A stretch of 35,292 nucleotides of DNA from contig QXVZ01002838.1 of the NCBI GenBank assembly GCA_008931825.1, forward strand, positions 1-35,292, written 5' to 3'. This stretch comes from Phallusia fumigata (Eukaryota; Chordata; Ascidiacea; Phlebobranchia; Ascidiidae). The notes under the pieces were generated by a model that was not told the origin of the DNA, made no database searches, and worked only from the letters and a program-made list of their open reading frames with translations. This document shows, piece by piece, positions 22,901-33,199 of the stretch (position 1 is the first letter of the stretch; every line of letters starts with the position of its first letter). The position numbers and the translations under genes were made by a program.

Positions 22901-25900
22901 CTGCGACAAAAACGTGTAAGTTTCAATAATATCTTGTTACTACATCAATCTGTCTGAGTGCTGCAAACCTGAAGGCTTAATGCTTTAAATCATTTTTTTT
23001 AATTTTTGGTCTGTACCCCTCTAACCAGTTATAAAACTGGCTGTTCCTCTTGGCCTCAAGACAGCATTAAGCTATATTCAAAAGACCATTAAATTTTATT
23101 ACAGACAAGATCTAAGTCTATGCAAAAGTGGCCTGCCCAATACAAGTTAAAAAAATTAAATATGACTTGAAAATCGGACCCCGAAACTCTCCTATGAATT
23201 TCCATACGGCAACAAAAGAGAAAGCAGAATTGGCACAAACTTATTTTGGTTATGTAGTCATTGTTATAAAGTGTGTTGCTTAACAAAGCTAACTCCCTGT
23301 GCCTGCACAACAGAGTCCTTTGTCTGTAATAGTGCACTACTAGTTAAAAAAAAATAAACCCTTCATCGACAGTTTTGTGAGAAAGTTTTCATGTAGTTGC
23401 GAGTTGGTTTGAACCCCCTTCCCCCCTTAACAAATCATTGCACCCTCTGCATTATGATCTCTTTGGTCCATTGTTACAGGCACAGCAAATAAAACTTGTC
23501 GAAACATTTATTTTTCTTTTTTTGTCAGTTCGACATTCTCAATCTGAGGGGAAACGACATTGGGTTGATTGGTGTCCATCATGTGTCATCTTGTATTGTC
23601 AAGTTACAACAATTGTGGTTGGATGATTGCAATTTAATTGGAAAACATTTCCAAATCCTGTTTCCTGCCATCCTAAAAATGGACTGCCAAGTACTTTCTA
23701 TTCATGATATTATTTTATAGCCTACATGCTTTAAAAAAATAAAAGCGACCTGGTATCACTAAAACAATCACCAAAATGCAAATATATTTGCATTTTTAAA
23801 GTGTTGAGCCCCAAAAACTGACAGCGCAATTGCAGCGCATTTAATCTTGAATCACCAATTTTACATTTTTAAGCTCCGTAAAGTTTCTATGTTAGGCAGC
23901 TATTTCTGGCTTGGTGATTGTGTCGTTACGGTTTCTTTTACCAAGCGAAGTAAACTCAACTCAATTTGCTGAAGTTACATTGTCATCACAAAGTTTTGTG
24001 TAATGGGGGGTCACAAGATGATGAGTTAGGTGCATGATGGAAAACACGGTTGGAGGGGAACCTTGCTGGGGCCAGCCGAGGGATCCTTAGAAGCTAACCA
24101 CTGCTAAAAAAGGGTAGGGTTTGACAGGGAAACAAATCACAGAAGGAAACCCTGTCAAAGAGTTTCAAGTGCCAAAAGGAGAAACACACACAAAAATGTC
24201 TAAAATATGTTTGATGGTGTCTGTTGGAATAATGTAAAAGTTGCAAAAAATATGATTTTTTTACAGATGAAAGTTTTGAGCATAAGTGGCAACGAAGTTG
24301 GTTCAGAGAATGTTCCAATGCTTGCAAAATGCGTTCACAGAACAGAAGAACTTCTGCTAGATGACTGTGGCATGAATGCTGATGATGTGAAGGTTGTTTC
24401 CAATGAGACAAAATCTCGTGGAGAGCCAGTTAGTACAATGTTTTGCACAAAACTATTGTTTCTTTATTTTGCACCAAAACATTTTGTGTACAGTTTTATG
24501 TTAAATTTGGGGATGGATATCATTCATACCACACATTATGTTCCAAACCCTCTTACACCAAACAGAATGCAACAAAACATGTTTAAAATTTTTAAAATAT
24601 ACAGTTTCGCAGTTTCCACACAGTGGTATTGTATGAAATTAAAGTTTCAAATATGTTATTTAATGTTTAGATGAAACGTTTGGACCTGTCCCACAATGCA
24701 ATTGGTGATGGTGGGGCAACATCATTGGCTGGTTGCCTAAACAAACTAAAAAAACTTGTCCTTAAAGATTGTAAAACATCATATGTTGGAAAGAAAGTGC
24801 TACACGAAGCCAACCTGGAATGGGTGTGTAAATAAAATAAAATGGGCCAGTATCTGGAGTCTTTGCATTGCGGTTTCTTTATTCTTTAATGCTTGGTGCC
24901 TTACCACCAAAATGAGATGTATATTTTTAAACAATACATAATGGAAAAGGCATTAATGTTTCCTTAAAAAAATTTGAAATAAAACTTGAAAAATGTGTGT
25001 TATTTTTGAAAAAATGCAATAAATATAAGTAATAAAGGCATGTATTTTTTTGTTTAACATTATATTTTTTACCTTTAATTATCTTGTAAAAGCGTTGTTA
25101 AATTTTATTTGTTTGAATTTGTAGAAGTGTGAGATCTTGGGCTATGACTTTGAAAACCATTTTAAATCACAGGATTTAGAGGTAAATACTAATGTTTTTA
25201 TTTTCTTATTCGCTTTGACATCTTTTTATTGCTTTTCATTTAGTAATAATGTAAATCAATGGCGCCAACTTGTACATACATGAGATTGACTAAAAATTTC
25301 TTAATAGTACATGGTCGACTTGTCAGTAATAATGGCATAAGTAATACAGTTTTCATGTATGTAACTAGGGATGGGCCAAAACAAGTGTTCTGTTTGGTCG
25401 AGAACCGAGCATCTCACACTAACGCTCGGTGTATTGTGACATCACAAACATTCCCATTTGCACTGTAGTTTTTAACTTTTTTAAGGTCTCTTATATAACC
25501 ACCCCGTATTTAAGCTCTAGAGGTCCCTTCTGCCTAACATGTGAGGCAAGCCAACGCTAAGTGAAACACCCACGTGTTTTTTGAGAACCATCAGCAACTA
25601 ATTAAAAGTACTTCAAAGTCTGCATGTTTCCACCCTTTGACATTTTCAAAAACAGTCACTTATATTCTTGGAGACCTTAAAAAATGGAACACTACTTTCA
25701 TACGTCAGCAGTAAATAAATCCGTCAATAAAAATTTGATAAACCTACCCACAAAGAACGTACCGGATAATTGTTAAACCACAGGGGCAAGATCAATGTAA
25801 AAATATTTGCAGCATTGTCACTCACAACTGACCGTTAACAAACCCATTTGTGACTCGCCCATTGCATTATTGTGCAATAAGCAAGTAATTCGTAGTGCTG

Positions 25901-28900
25901 TTTCGCAGTAACTGCGTCGATTTATAGGCATCGATTTTTTAGCAAATTTGTTTTTGTGTGGGGTGGCGAAATGACGTGTTTGGTGTAAACAAGTCTTCAG
26001 AAAATCGTTATGTCGGCGTAAGCAACATGCATTTTCAAAGCAAGAATATAACAATGAGTCCAGGAAATGTCTAGAGTGGCAGCATATACTTTTTATAATG
26101 CCTTCCACCCTAGAAATTCGTAGTGGAGTGGCCGCCGCCCTTGCCACCCGGGAATCGATGCCTATGGCCGCACCTGATGCAAAACTATTAAACTGTCACT
26201 TTACATGTGCGCAACGTTTGCTTACCTACAACCTGTCACATCTTTTCACTATATTTGTTTGTAGAAGCAGCAAGTTTATGAGTTGACAGACACTAAATCT
26301 TGTTTGGTTGGGAAAAATGGAGGAAGGATTTCTGTTGGTGGATGTACCGTCGAAATTCCACAAAATGCTTTGTCTGCTGAAATAGAAATTAAACTGACAA
26401 GTTCCCATGGGCCCATAAAAAGTTGGACAGATGTGCAAACTGGTCATGCACCAACAAAGCATGTATGACAGTAAACTAATTAGAAAATTATCGCAGTCCT
26501 GAATTGGTGTGTTATTTAAACAGTTTTTATCTGTCTTTTTTAAGGACGAAGTTACTCCACGCTTGAAATGTGAACCAAAAGGTTTGAAATTCTTAAAGGA
26601 TGTTTCAATCACTTTGCCAACTTCTTTTGTTTTTGAAAACAAGTCTCAACTGGTTGTGGTAAGATAATATAACATTGCAAAAGGTTTAGGTTAATAAACA
26701 TTATTCTGTTTTGTTTGGACACACAATAAAGTTCTGGGCAGAAATTTTTTTTGCTATTTCATAGGTTACCAAACGTTTTCTAGAACTAATTTCTGTGTTT
26801 GGTGTACAATCCATGGATTTAGGAGAAGAAAACACTTCAGTATTTGAACTTTTTTATCCATTTGGAATGTTTTTATTGCTACTATTCTGTATTTAAAGGC
26901 AAAGAAACGTGAAGGAGAAAATTGGGAAAATCTTGCTCAGTTACCTGTACCTATTGGCAACAAACAACATTTGACTTTGAAAACAAATCATTTCTGCTGG
27001 TAAGCATTGCTATTTTATGGGATCCCCTCTGTGCTATTTTATGGGACCCCTTCGTGAAGGGGACATATTTTGTTTTTATTTGTTTCTACCCTGCAGCTTG
27101 TCCTTTTATCATGAAATGTATGCCAATTAGGATAAAACTTTTACAGCTGGTAGATATTGTCAAATGGCATGCCATTTTTTGTGGGGCTTCACAGGTTAAG
27201 GGGTTAGCATCCTGTAACGGTCAATTTGGTAAACAGTATCTGAATTCTTCTAGCTACTCATGTGGCCAATAAAAACAAACAACATCCAAAAAGGGTGAAA
27301 TTGGACTGTTGGTTTGGGTTATTGTAGCTTGTTTTGTTGTTTGGCCCCTCTCTTTTATATAGGTCAAATTACAAAACAAGATCTGAATTTAATAAAATTC
27401 ATGACATATTGCCTATTAGGTTAATGTGGCTTGTCATCTATTCTGTAGTATAATTTAGTTAAGGTACAAAACCTTAATTGCAACTCCTGCTAAAATGTTC
27501 CCCAAACTTGCAATTCTAGGGAATGTATGAAACATTCTTTTTAATGGGTTGTATTTGAAATGGTGTCATGGTGAAAGCCACTTCTCTAGTTTAGAATAAA
27601 ACTTGTTTATATTGTGGTTGTTTTTCAGGTTTGTGTTCAAATTAATAAAAGAATGCTTTGGAGAAAAAATGAAAAGAAAAACTTTATTCTGTGGTTTTCC
27701 CTGTGAAGAATCTTCGGCTCTAAGTCAGCGACTTTTGCATTGTCTGATTTATGATTCTGATGTTGCTTCGACACAGGAAAGATTTAAACAAAAATTAACA
27801 CAATTATGTGAGGTCACCTTCCTTGTCAGGTATTTCCCCCAACGAATGTTGTTGTTAATGCCATTACAGAAACCTGATTACTTTTCAGTTCACAAGCTGA
27901 AAAGACCACACTTAGCCTTACAAGTGATTCTGGAATTGTTACATTTGATAAGGATCAACATGTTTTTGAAAACTTCTATTCCATCATAAAGGACCAAGTA
28001 CAAATAATTTTAAACCTTGGAGAACATAACGGGTTACAAAAAGTTAGTTTGTTGTTTACCTCTTCTTCCTGGTGCTACGGAACAGACTTTGGATTCAAAA
28101 TTTTAACAAACCGAACATCCCTGGAAACAAGTGTAAGATAAAAACTCATTTTCACTTTTTCTGTCTGTTTTTATAACATGCAACTTATTCTAGTCATCAA
28201 GACCATCCGGTTCAGATGAGGGAAATGACAGAACACCAAGTAATTTGCATTATTTTCTTTTATTGTAAAATGTTACTTTGGCATAAAAATATAGAAGTTG
28301 TCTAAACTTTTGACCCAAACTTTAAAACTTGGTAAATACAAAAATATATTTTGTTCCAAATTGTTAAGTCCATACGTCACATAACAGTTGATTTACACAG
28401 AATAAATCTGATGTTTGGCCATTTTTTATTATCACCACAAATCAAGCCAAAAAGGTGCAACATAACTCCTTGGTGTAAATAATGATTAAAGACATGCATT
28501 TGTTTTTTGTGAAGCAATTTGTTGTTTGATATGATGTTACCTTGTATTATCTCATGTAATTTAAGACCTGACTTTGTAAGGGCAAAGACATAAAGGATGC
28601 TAGTTTTTAAACATGACAGATTAGTTATTTTCTTTTATATTGCCATTGTACCCTTGTTGTTTTTTAATAGGTCAGCTACGTGGTTTGTTTGAAGGAGCAA
28701 AATTTTATGAAATCCATCAAAATCGTATGTTTTTTAAGTATAACTTTGTTAACTAAAACTGTGCATAAACTGTTTTACCAAACTAATTATTAAAGAAGTT
28801 TTAATCCAATTGGTTCACAAAAATGTAGTTTTTTCTTAGGTTTGATGCATGACAGGCGAGTTAAAATGTATGTCAAGTAATGAATTCTCAATGTTTATCA

Positions 28901-29128
28901 CATCACCAGAGGTTTTCGATAACTGGCCTGCAGAGGACCAATGTATAAATATTTTGTTTAATTAAACCTAATGTACCCCCTTAAATCTTGTTACAATTAT
29001 TAGTTATTTTAAAAATCTTGTTTTGTCAGGATGAAAAGGTGAAAGTGAAAGATGCCATAGGACCAGAAGGTGGACAATTTATCATCCTGTGCAGGATTGA
29101 AACTTATGGTTTAATAACCAAAACATAA
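16957..29128 (+). CDS. NLR-type immune receptor: DEATH-DEATH-NACHT-LRR-ZU5-UPA (about 1509 aa, 21 exons)
   Basis: Exons: 16957-17039, 17420-17625, 18086-18208, 18615-18803, 19112-19246, 19314-19409, 20440-22112, 22257-22415, 22499-22657, 22754-22915, 23529-23690, 24267-24428, 24671-24823, 25125-25181, 26265-26462, 26545-26658, 26899-26999, 27629-27829, 27889-28132, 28671-28724, 29030-29128; all phases agree. DEATH 1 spans exons 2-3 (WPEYLRKLGFSNHTIDLYL); DEATH 2 exons 4-5 (WHRLARETLELRDDQIYTIE). The 1673-nt NACHT exon has Walker A GTAGIGKTT (340-348) and Walker B VLIIVDGLNEA (Asp421, Glu425). Six exons (residues 836-1154) each encode two ribonuclease-inhibitor-type LRRs. ZU5 follows (NGGRISVGGCTVEIPQNAL, then CEPKGLKFLKDVSITLP), ending in His1308-Phe1309-Cys1310 where relatives self-cleave. 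UPA is residues 1311-1459. Predicted role: cytosolic danger or pathogen sensor signalling through DEATH adaptors. The start is MLCL or the MHEG six codons later. The exon 5-6 donors (GTTTTA) are weak. The tail is uncertain. Confidence 0.82.
19850..20144 (-). mobile_element. Truncated Penelope-like element: GIY-YIG fragment plus hammerhead-like motif, in NLR intron 6
   Basis: On the minus strand 20144-19905 encodes a fragment ending in NVVYQLTCSCGDMYIGQTK. This is the typical start of the GIY-YIG endonuclease module carried by Penelope-like retroelements. Just downstream, at 19878-19850, is CTGATGA, a GACAA/TTGTC stem with a 6-nt loop, then GAAAC. That is the core layout of the hammerhead ribozymes found at Penelope ends. 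Flanking stems I and III could not be closed. No reverse transcriptase remains. The element lies antisense within the NLR gene and is clearly dead. Confidence 0.6.
22978..23060. repeat. hAT-like repeat fragment (copy 2 of a pair) in an LRR intron
   Basis: This resembles 14231-14310: TTTTTGGTCTG, then ACCCCTCTAACCAGTTATAAAA. It sits in the 613-nt intron between the third and fourth LRR exons and shows no coding content. Confidence 0.4.
25360..26220. other. Large NLR intron (between exons 14 and 15) with repeat-like, GC-richer insertions
   Basis: The 1083-nt intron holds CTAGGGATGGGC (about 25366), a common hAT-MITE start, followed by a short inverted GAGC...GCTC pair. A GC-richer block at about 25850-26210 contains an inverted repeat: ATAGGCATCGATT (25923-25935) against its complement ending ATCGATGCCTAT (26154-26165). 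A 109-codon antisense open frame (25818-26147) is probably fortuitous. Confidence 0.35.
27000..27610. repeat. Dispersed repeat family, copy B, filling the intron inside the ZU5-UPA module
   Basis: The 629-nt intron after the HFC codons contains words shared with the intergenic family: TACAGCTGGTAGATAT.GTCAA (also at 14480), GGGACCCCTTCG..GGGGACATATT (compare GGGTCCCCTCC..GGGAACACATATT at 33200), and GGTGAAAGCCACTTCTCTAG (compare 15235). It carries no credible exon. Confidence 0.5.
28194..28239 (+). other. Possible 46-nt cassette exon of the NLR gene, frame-changing
   Basis: It is bounded by a TTATTCTAG acceptor and a GTAATT donor and encodes a Ser/Asp-rich linker (SSRPSGSDEGNDRTP). Because 46 is not a multiple of three, including it puts the next exon (28671-28724) in another frame. 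That frame is also open and ends at a TGA four nucleotides into the last exon. Skipping it keeps phase 0 throughout and gives the longer tail used in the main model. Which form is made cannot be decided by eye. Confidence 0.4.
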
Positions 29129-30661
29129 GAAAGATTGGAAGTCCCAGATCAGAAATATCAAACTTGTTAGTACAAGGCTGATGCATAGGTGTTTTTGACA
29201 ATGTGTGCTATAGGCATGCACTTCAAACTTCAATAGTCACCTGAACCACCCAAAATTGTAAATCCATTTTTTTGTGCATATAATTTGTGTTTACATGTGC
29301 CTTGGTTTATTTGTTTTCTTGAAATAAAATGCCAAACATTACCTAGTTAATGAATGACAAGCATTTTTTTCTACTCTAGAAAAAGTAGCTGCCGTGTTTG
29401 TACCTAATTGTGAGGCTTGTTATGATGGATTTGTAGCATATTTTGATTGTTTTTGCTTGCTATCGTATCCTTTGGCTTCTTTCGGTGCCAGTATATCCTT
29501 ACATAATGGCTTTAGTTGGTTGTCATGTACAACCACTTATTTATCCTATTATCACTGATTTTTGATGTAATTTTTTTGAAATAACTTTTATCATGATTTT
29601 GTAGGTATTTTTTGCAAATGTGCATCTGTTTGTAAATAAATAGTGTATCGTCTACATGCTGCCATGCTTTAAATGCATTCAAAAATTGGGGTGGCAAACA
29701 GGGGCAGAAGGGGGTGCGAAAGGGGCCTTGGTCCCCCCAAATTTCGAAACTGTACATTGAAGTAAGCTACTCCTGAAAATAACTCTCAAGTTTTATATTA
29801 TTGGATTGTATTAAATTTGGTTTCTGACCGTTAAAACGCAATCAAAACAAATGAAACACTGACAGCGCAGAAACAGGAAATGACTGCAAAAACCTCACGG
29901 TTAAAAATACGTCCAGATAAAAACAACCCTAGGGAGCAATGGTTAAAAGACGCAGCAGACGCACCTTTGCGATTAGGGTGGACGCAAAACTAGGGTCAAG
30001 AAGTTGAGAAGCGAGCGGCGCGAATAGCAACACGACTCGGTTGGACAGTATAGTTACTTGGCCCCCCTCAAATTTTTGGGCTGGCCACGCGACTCGTGGC
30101 AAACCGAAACCAAACCTGCGAACAGGTTTTTTTCCTGCCCCAGAAACCGCAAAATATAAAACCAGGCAAAACCGACCTACACTAGTTTTCACGTTGTTAA
30201 GCTGAAATTTATGATAAAAAACAAGTCAGAATTTTCGTCACAACACCCTAGATACAAAGACCCCAAACCCTTTGTGACGTAACAGTTTTGTTTGCGTCGC
30301 TGGAGTTCTGGGTTATTGTATTTTCGAATAGCAAGCGTTTTGGCGGGCCTGTGGGCGTCGGTTGCCAACAGTTGTGAAAAAGCAATGCCGCTGGCCTAGA
30401 AATGTATTAGCTACGACTATGACCGTGTAGAAACAATTGTTGGGTGCAAGTATCTGGAGCGGATAAATTCATACCATGATAGGTTCCTTTACACAGGACA
30501 GACGTTTGTAATTGTTTTCATAACTCAAACTCCTTTGGGTTTGAGTCTCACCCTTTTGTTACAGATGCTCTTTTGTGTTGAACCTTATTTCCATGCAGAT
30601 TGCTATTTACACTTAGATCTCAGGTTACCCTGTGGTTCCGTATACCCTGTGGTTCCCTTCA
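29129..30661. other. Intergenic region downstream of the NLR gene
   Basis: An AATAAA at 29323-29328, 195 nt after the stop, is the likely NLR polyadenylation signal. Beyond it no exon is convincing. Two short GC-rich repeat-like pieces occur: about 29685-29750 (GGGGTGGCAAACAGGGG..GGTCCCCCC) and 30055-30090 (GGCCCCCCTCAAATTTTTGG). A 16-bp direct duplication containing CCCTGTGGTTCC lies near 30627-30657. Confidence 0.4.
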
Positions 30662-30849
30662 ACCAGAGTGAAACTGGCGCACATTGCAATTGCCCGTAAA
30701 CTAAAAACGATACGGTTTTGAAATTTTGACACAATATTTTAGGCAATTTAGACATTCCAGCGCACAAACTTTTTTCAAAAAAAAACTTTTTTTCCATTAA
30801 TACGCATATTTCAAAATTAATACTCATTGTGCGCCAGTTTCACTCTGGT
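30662..30849. mobile_element. Short MITE, 188 bp, with perfect 22-bp terminal inverted repeats
   Basis: The 22 bases at 30662-30683 (starting ACCAGAGTGAAACTGGCGC) are the exact reverse complement of 30828-30849. The interior is AT-rich and non-coding. Forty-nine interior bases (30775-30823) recur exactly at 31998-32046, directly after an assembly gap. No target-site duplication is evident. Confidence 0.75.
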
Positions 30850-31208
30850 GTGTTTAGCGGCAAGCCTTAAGATATTTCTCATTACGGCCAATCGTAACAC
30901 CGCTGCCTTTTTCCCTTTACAACGATCGCGTTACGAATGACTGGCCAGCTACTGTCCGCCGAACATTACTAACAGGTTTCACTGCAACCTGACATGCCCT
31001 TTCTTAACATTTATTCTAGAGTGGTCTGCACTTGCCAGCAGCCGGTGCGACAGTCAGTTTATAATCTGTTTTATAAACTTATAAACACTATAGCTGCATT
31101 CGAACATTGAACTTTAGAATCAGGTTAGTTTGTCATTAAACTGAGAAGTTTGTCTTGGCGTAAACCCTGACTGTACAAAAAGCCTGCAATTCATAATCGG
31201 CACAGCAN

Positions 31209-31996
31209 TAATGTTAGAAGACATTTTCAATGCAATTTTATGAAACAAACTTGTCTGTGTGGGCCTCCAGTTAAGATTAAATAGGGAATTTGGGCCTTCG
31301 TAAAAAATTTTGCCGATCACTGCACATATTCATAGACGTCGATCCTCATTTGCATAAAAGGGTATTGGAAGCCCCACAAAATCTCAACAAGTTACTTAAC
31401 ATATTGTTCAAATTTTGATCTGATTGTAATTAGATAAAATCGGAAATTTGATTTTGATTTTCAGATCGAAAGCTTAGATTTTAGATAGATTTTGTAGGAT
31501 TTTAATCTGATTATAATTGGATAAAAATTTTAAATTTGTTGTTGATTTTCAGATCGAAACCGCGCTTGGTTTTTGTATGATTTCTTGGGTCATGCAGATA
31601 GCCACTTTTTAAAACACGACATCGCTCGATTAAAATTTGGTCTGACTGACCGCCAATTGGCACAAATTGAATGTGACCACAAGGGCAACTTTTCAGAGCA
31701 ACAATATCAAATGCTGTCGACTTGGGTGAGAGCAAACAATCTAAGTAAGTATTGTGATGTTTGATATTGGTTTAAAGGGCTCCCAATTTCAGTATTCTTA
31801 ACATTTTTGGGGGTAACAATGAAAAGGATGTATTTTTGACAGTTTTTTGTGACAATAATAACAAAAACTTAGTGTATACTAAACCATGCTAAGGTGCAGA
31901 TGTATCACAAACATTTTTACCCCAGTTCACCCATCGGTTCACCCACAGGCCCTGAAAATGTAAAATTTTTAAAACGGCAATATTTACCAAAGTAAG
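31209..31996. other. Gap-bounded contig (single N at 31208 and 31997), probably misplaced
   Basis: These 788 bases lie between two N positions. The first 99 (31209-31307) are identical to the last 99 bases of the window (35194-35292), and identity starts at the very base after the N. The piece carries DEATH-2-type exon 31553-31744. That exon's splice phase fits after the exon at 34658-34785 but not before the exon at 33015-33190. The right end is a fragment of the dispersed repeat family, a usual place for contigs to break. Confidence 0.75.
31553..31744 (+). CDS. DEATH-domain exon of a second NLR gene (paralogue of NLR exon 4)
   Basis: An acceptor (GATTTTCAG) and a GTAAGT donor bound 192 nt, starting with two bases and ending with one spare base, exactly like exon 4 of the upstream NLR. 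The product starts NRAWFLYDFL, against NLAWFLYDFV upstream. It continues HDIARLKFGLTDRQLAQIE and YQMLSTWVRANN, the helix 2-5 pattern of a DEATH domain. The frame is intact. Its neighbours in this assembly order do not fit in phase; see the gap-bounded contig entry. Confidence 0.8.
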
Positions 31997-32822
31997 NTCA
32001 AAAAAAAACTTTTTTTCCATTAATACGCATATTTCAAAATTAATACAGTGCAAAACATTACAAATCATTAGTTCTTTCAGTTTTTTTTTGAAGTAGGCTA
32101 AGGTCGCTAAGGTAAACCAAATCCGGATTAACCAACGTTTATTGTAGTTTATGGCAAGGGTTGGGGTTGTATTAATTGTAATAAAATTTAAAAAATAAGG
32201 AAGTGTTTTAACTCTTTCGTTTACCTTAACGTCATCATAAATATAAATGTTTAACTATGTAGTCTCGGCCCTAACAAGGTTGTAGTCAGCCCTCGTTGCA
32301 CACTGTTTCAGACAACAAATTTTGTTTGATTCAGATTTAAATGTGGTCACAATAATAGACAATTTCTTTGTGCTTTATGCCAGATAAATACCTACCTGCA
32401 ATTGTCTAAACCAGCGCAATTGTGTCATTTTATTAACAGCAGACTGCACCTCATTGAGCAAATATATGCTAGTCTGACTGTCTGCTACACCTTCACACTG
32501 GAATATAGCCCTTTCATTTTGTGTTTTTAGTGATCTTCGGCCGCGACTTCAGAGTTGTTGATTTGATTTAATGCCATATGTCACATGTCACTACCACAGA
32601 ATCTTCTCCATTGAACTCAATTGATACTATTTAGATTTTAGACTGATATACTTATTCTGTTTCGAAACTTCATGGTGCCATGTTAAAAACAAGGTAAATA
32701 TTGATTGATTGTTGCATTATGGGTGAAATGCAGTTAGTTTTGCAGAACATGTTAACATTTACCACCAGAGTAAACATAAACAATAAGCAATAACCTTGTT
32801 AGGCAAAGTGGTGCAGATCAAA

Positions 32823-32902
32823 TTTAACTAATCAAGCATGTAGAGTGCATAGATCGTTTTTGTTTAACTAATCAAGCATGTAGAGTGCATAGATTGTTTT
32901 TG
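32823..32902. repeat. Perfect-period tandem duplication, 2 x 40 bp
   Basis: TTTAACTAATCAAGCATGTA..GTTTTTG occurs twice in a row (32823-32862 and 32863-32902) with one C/T difference. This is a recent local duplication in non-coding sequence, shortly upstream of the paralogous NLR exon. Confidence 0.9.
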
Positions 32903-33014
32903 TGAACTGCTATATTGAAACTCTTTTCTAGAAATATGCAATATTTGTGTGAAGTTTGGTACAAAACTGACATTTGGTAAATTCTTTAACTTTTTTCAAT
33001 ACGTTATTCCACAG

Positions 33015-33190
33015 GTTAAGAAAAGTTTCTGCAAATGAGGCACGGATCACTGCAACAACATTATCTAAAATTTACATATTACATAACAATTGGCCAGAAT
33101 ATCTGAGAAAACTTGGGTTTTCAGATATTGCTGTGGATCGATATCTCAATAAAGAAGATTCTTTAACTCCATACTGGACCAAATTAAAAG
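33015..33190 (+). CDS. DEATH-1 exon of the second NLR gene (paralogue of NLR exon 2)
   Basis: It follows TTCCACAG and ends before GTTAAT. It is 176 nt with one completing base at the start and one spare base at the end, the same phases as exon 2 of the upstream NLR. The core WPEYLRKLGFSDIAVDRYL and PYWTKLK aligns with WPEYLRKLGFSNHTIDLYL and LYWAQMDK upstream. The N-terminal part is more diverged and shorter. The first exon with the start codon was not found between 31998 and 33014. The reading frame is intact. Confidence 0.8.
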
Positions 33191-33199
33191 GTTAATTAT

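Noticed and set aside
22457..22957. 166-codon frame read as one exon
   Set aside because: It is two LRR exons plus the stopless 96-nt intron between them. Splice sites and LRR phasing at 22658 and 22754 are clear.
24207..24674. 155-codon frame on the plus strand
   Set aside because: Only 24267-24428 is LRR coding. The rest is read-through into low-complexity intron sequence.
27830..27989. Read-through of the UPA exon beyond 27829 in the same frame
   Set aside because: The continuation is open to 27989 but loses UPA-like sequence. Splicing the 59-nt intron to 27889 restores an 81-codon UPA-like exon with a good GTAAGA donor.
28851..28973. About 40-codon frame starting MTGELKCMSSNEF between the last two NLR exons
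   Set aside because: It has no acceptor in the right phase joining it to the NLR transcript and is too short to claim as a gene.
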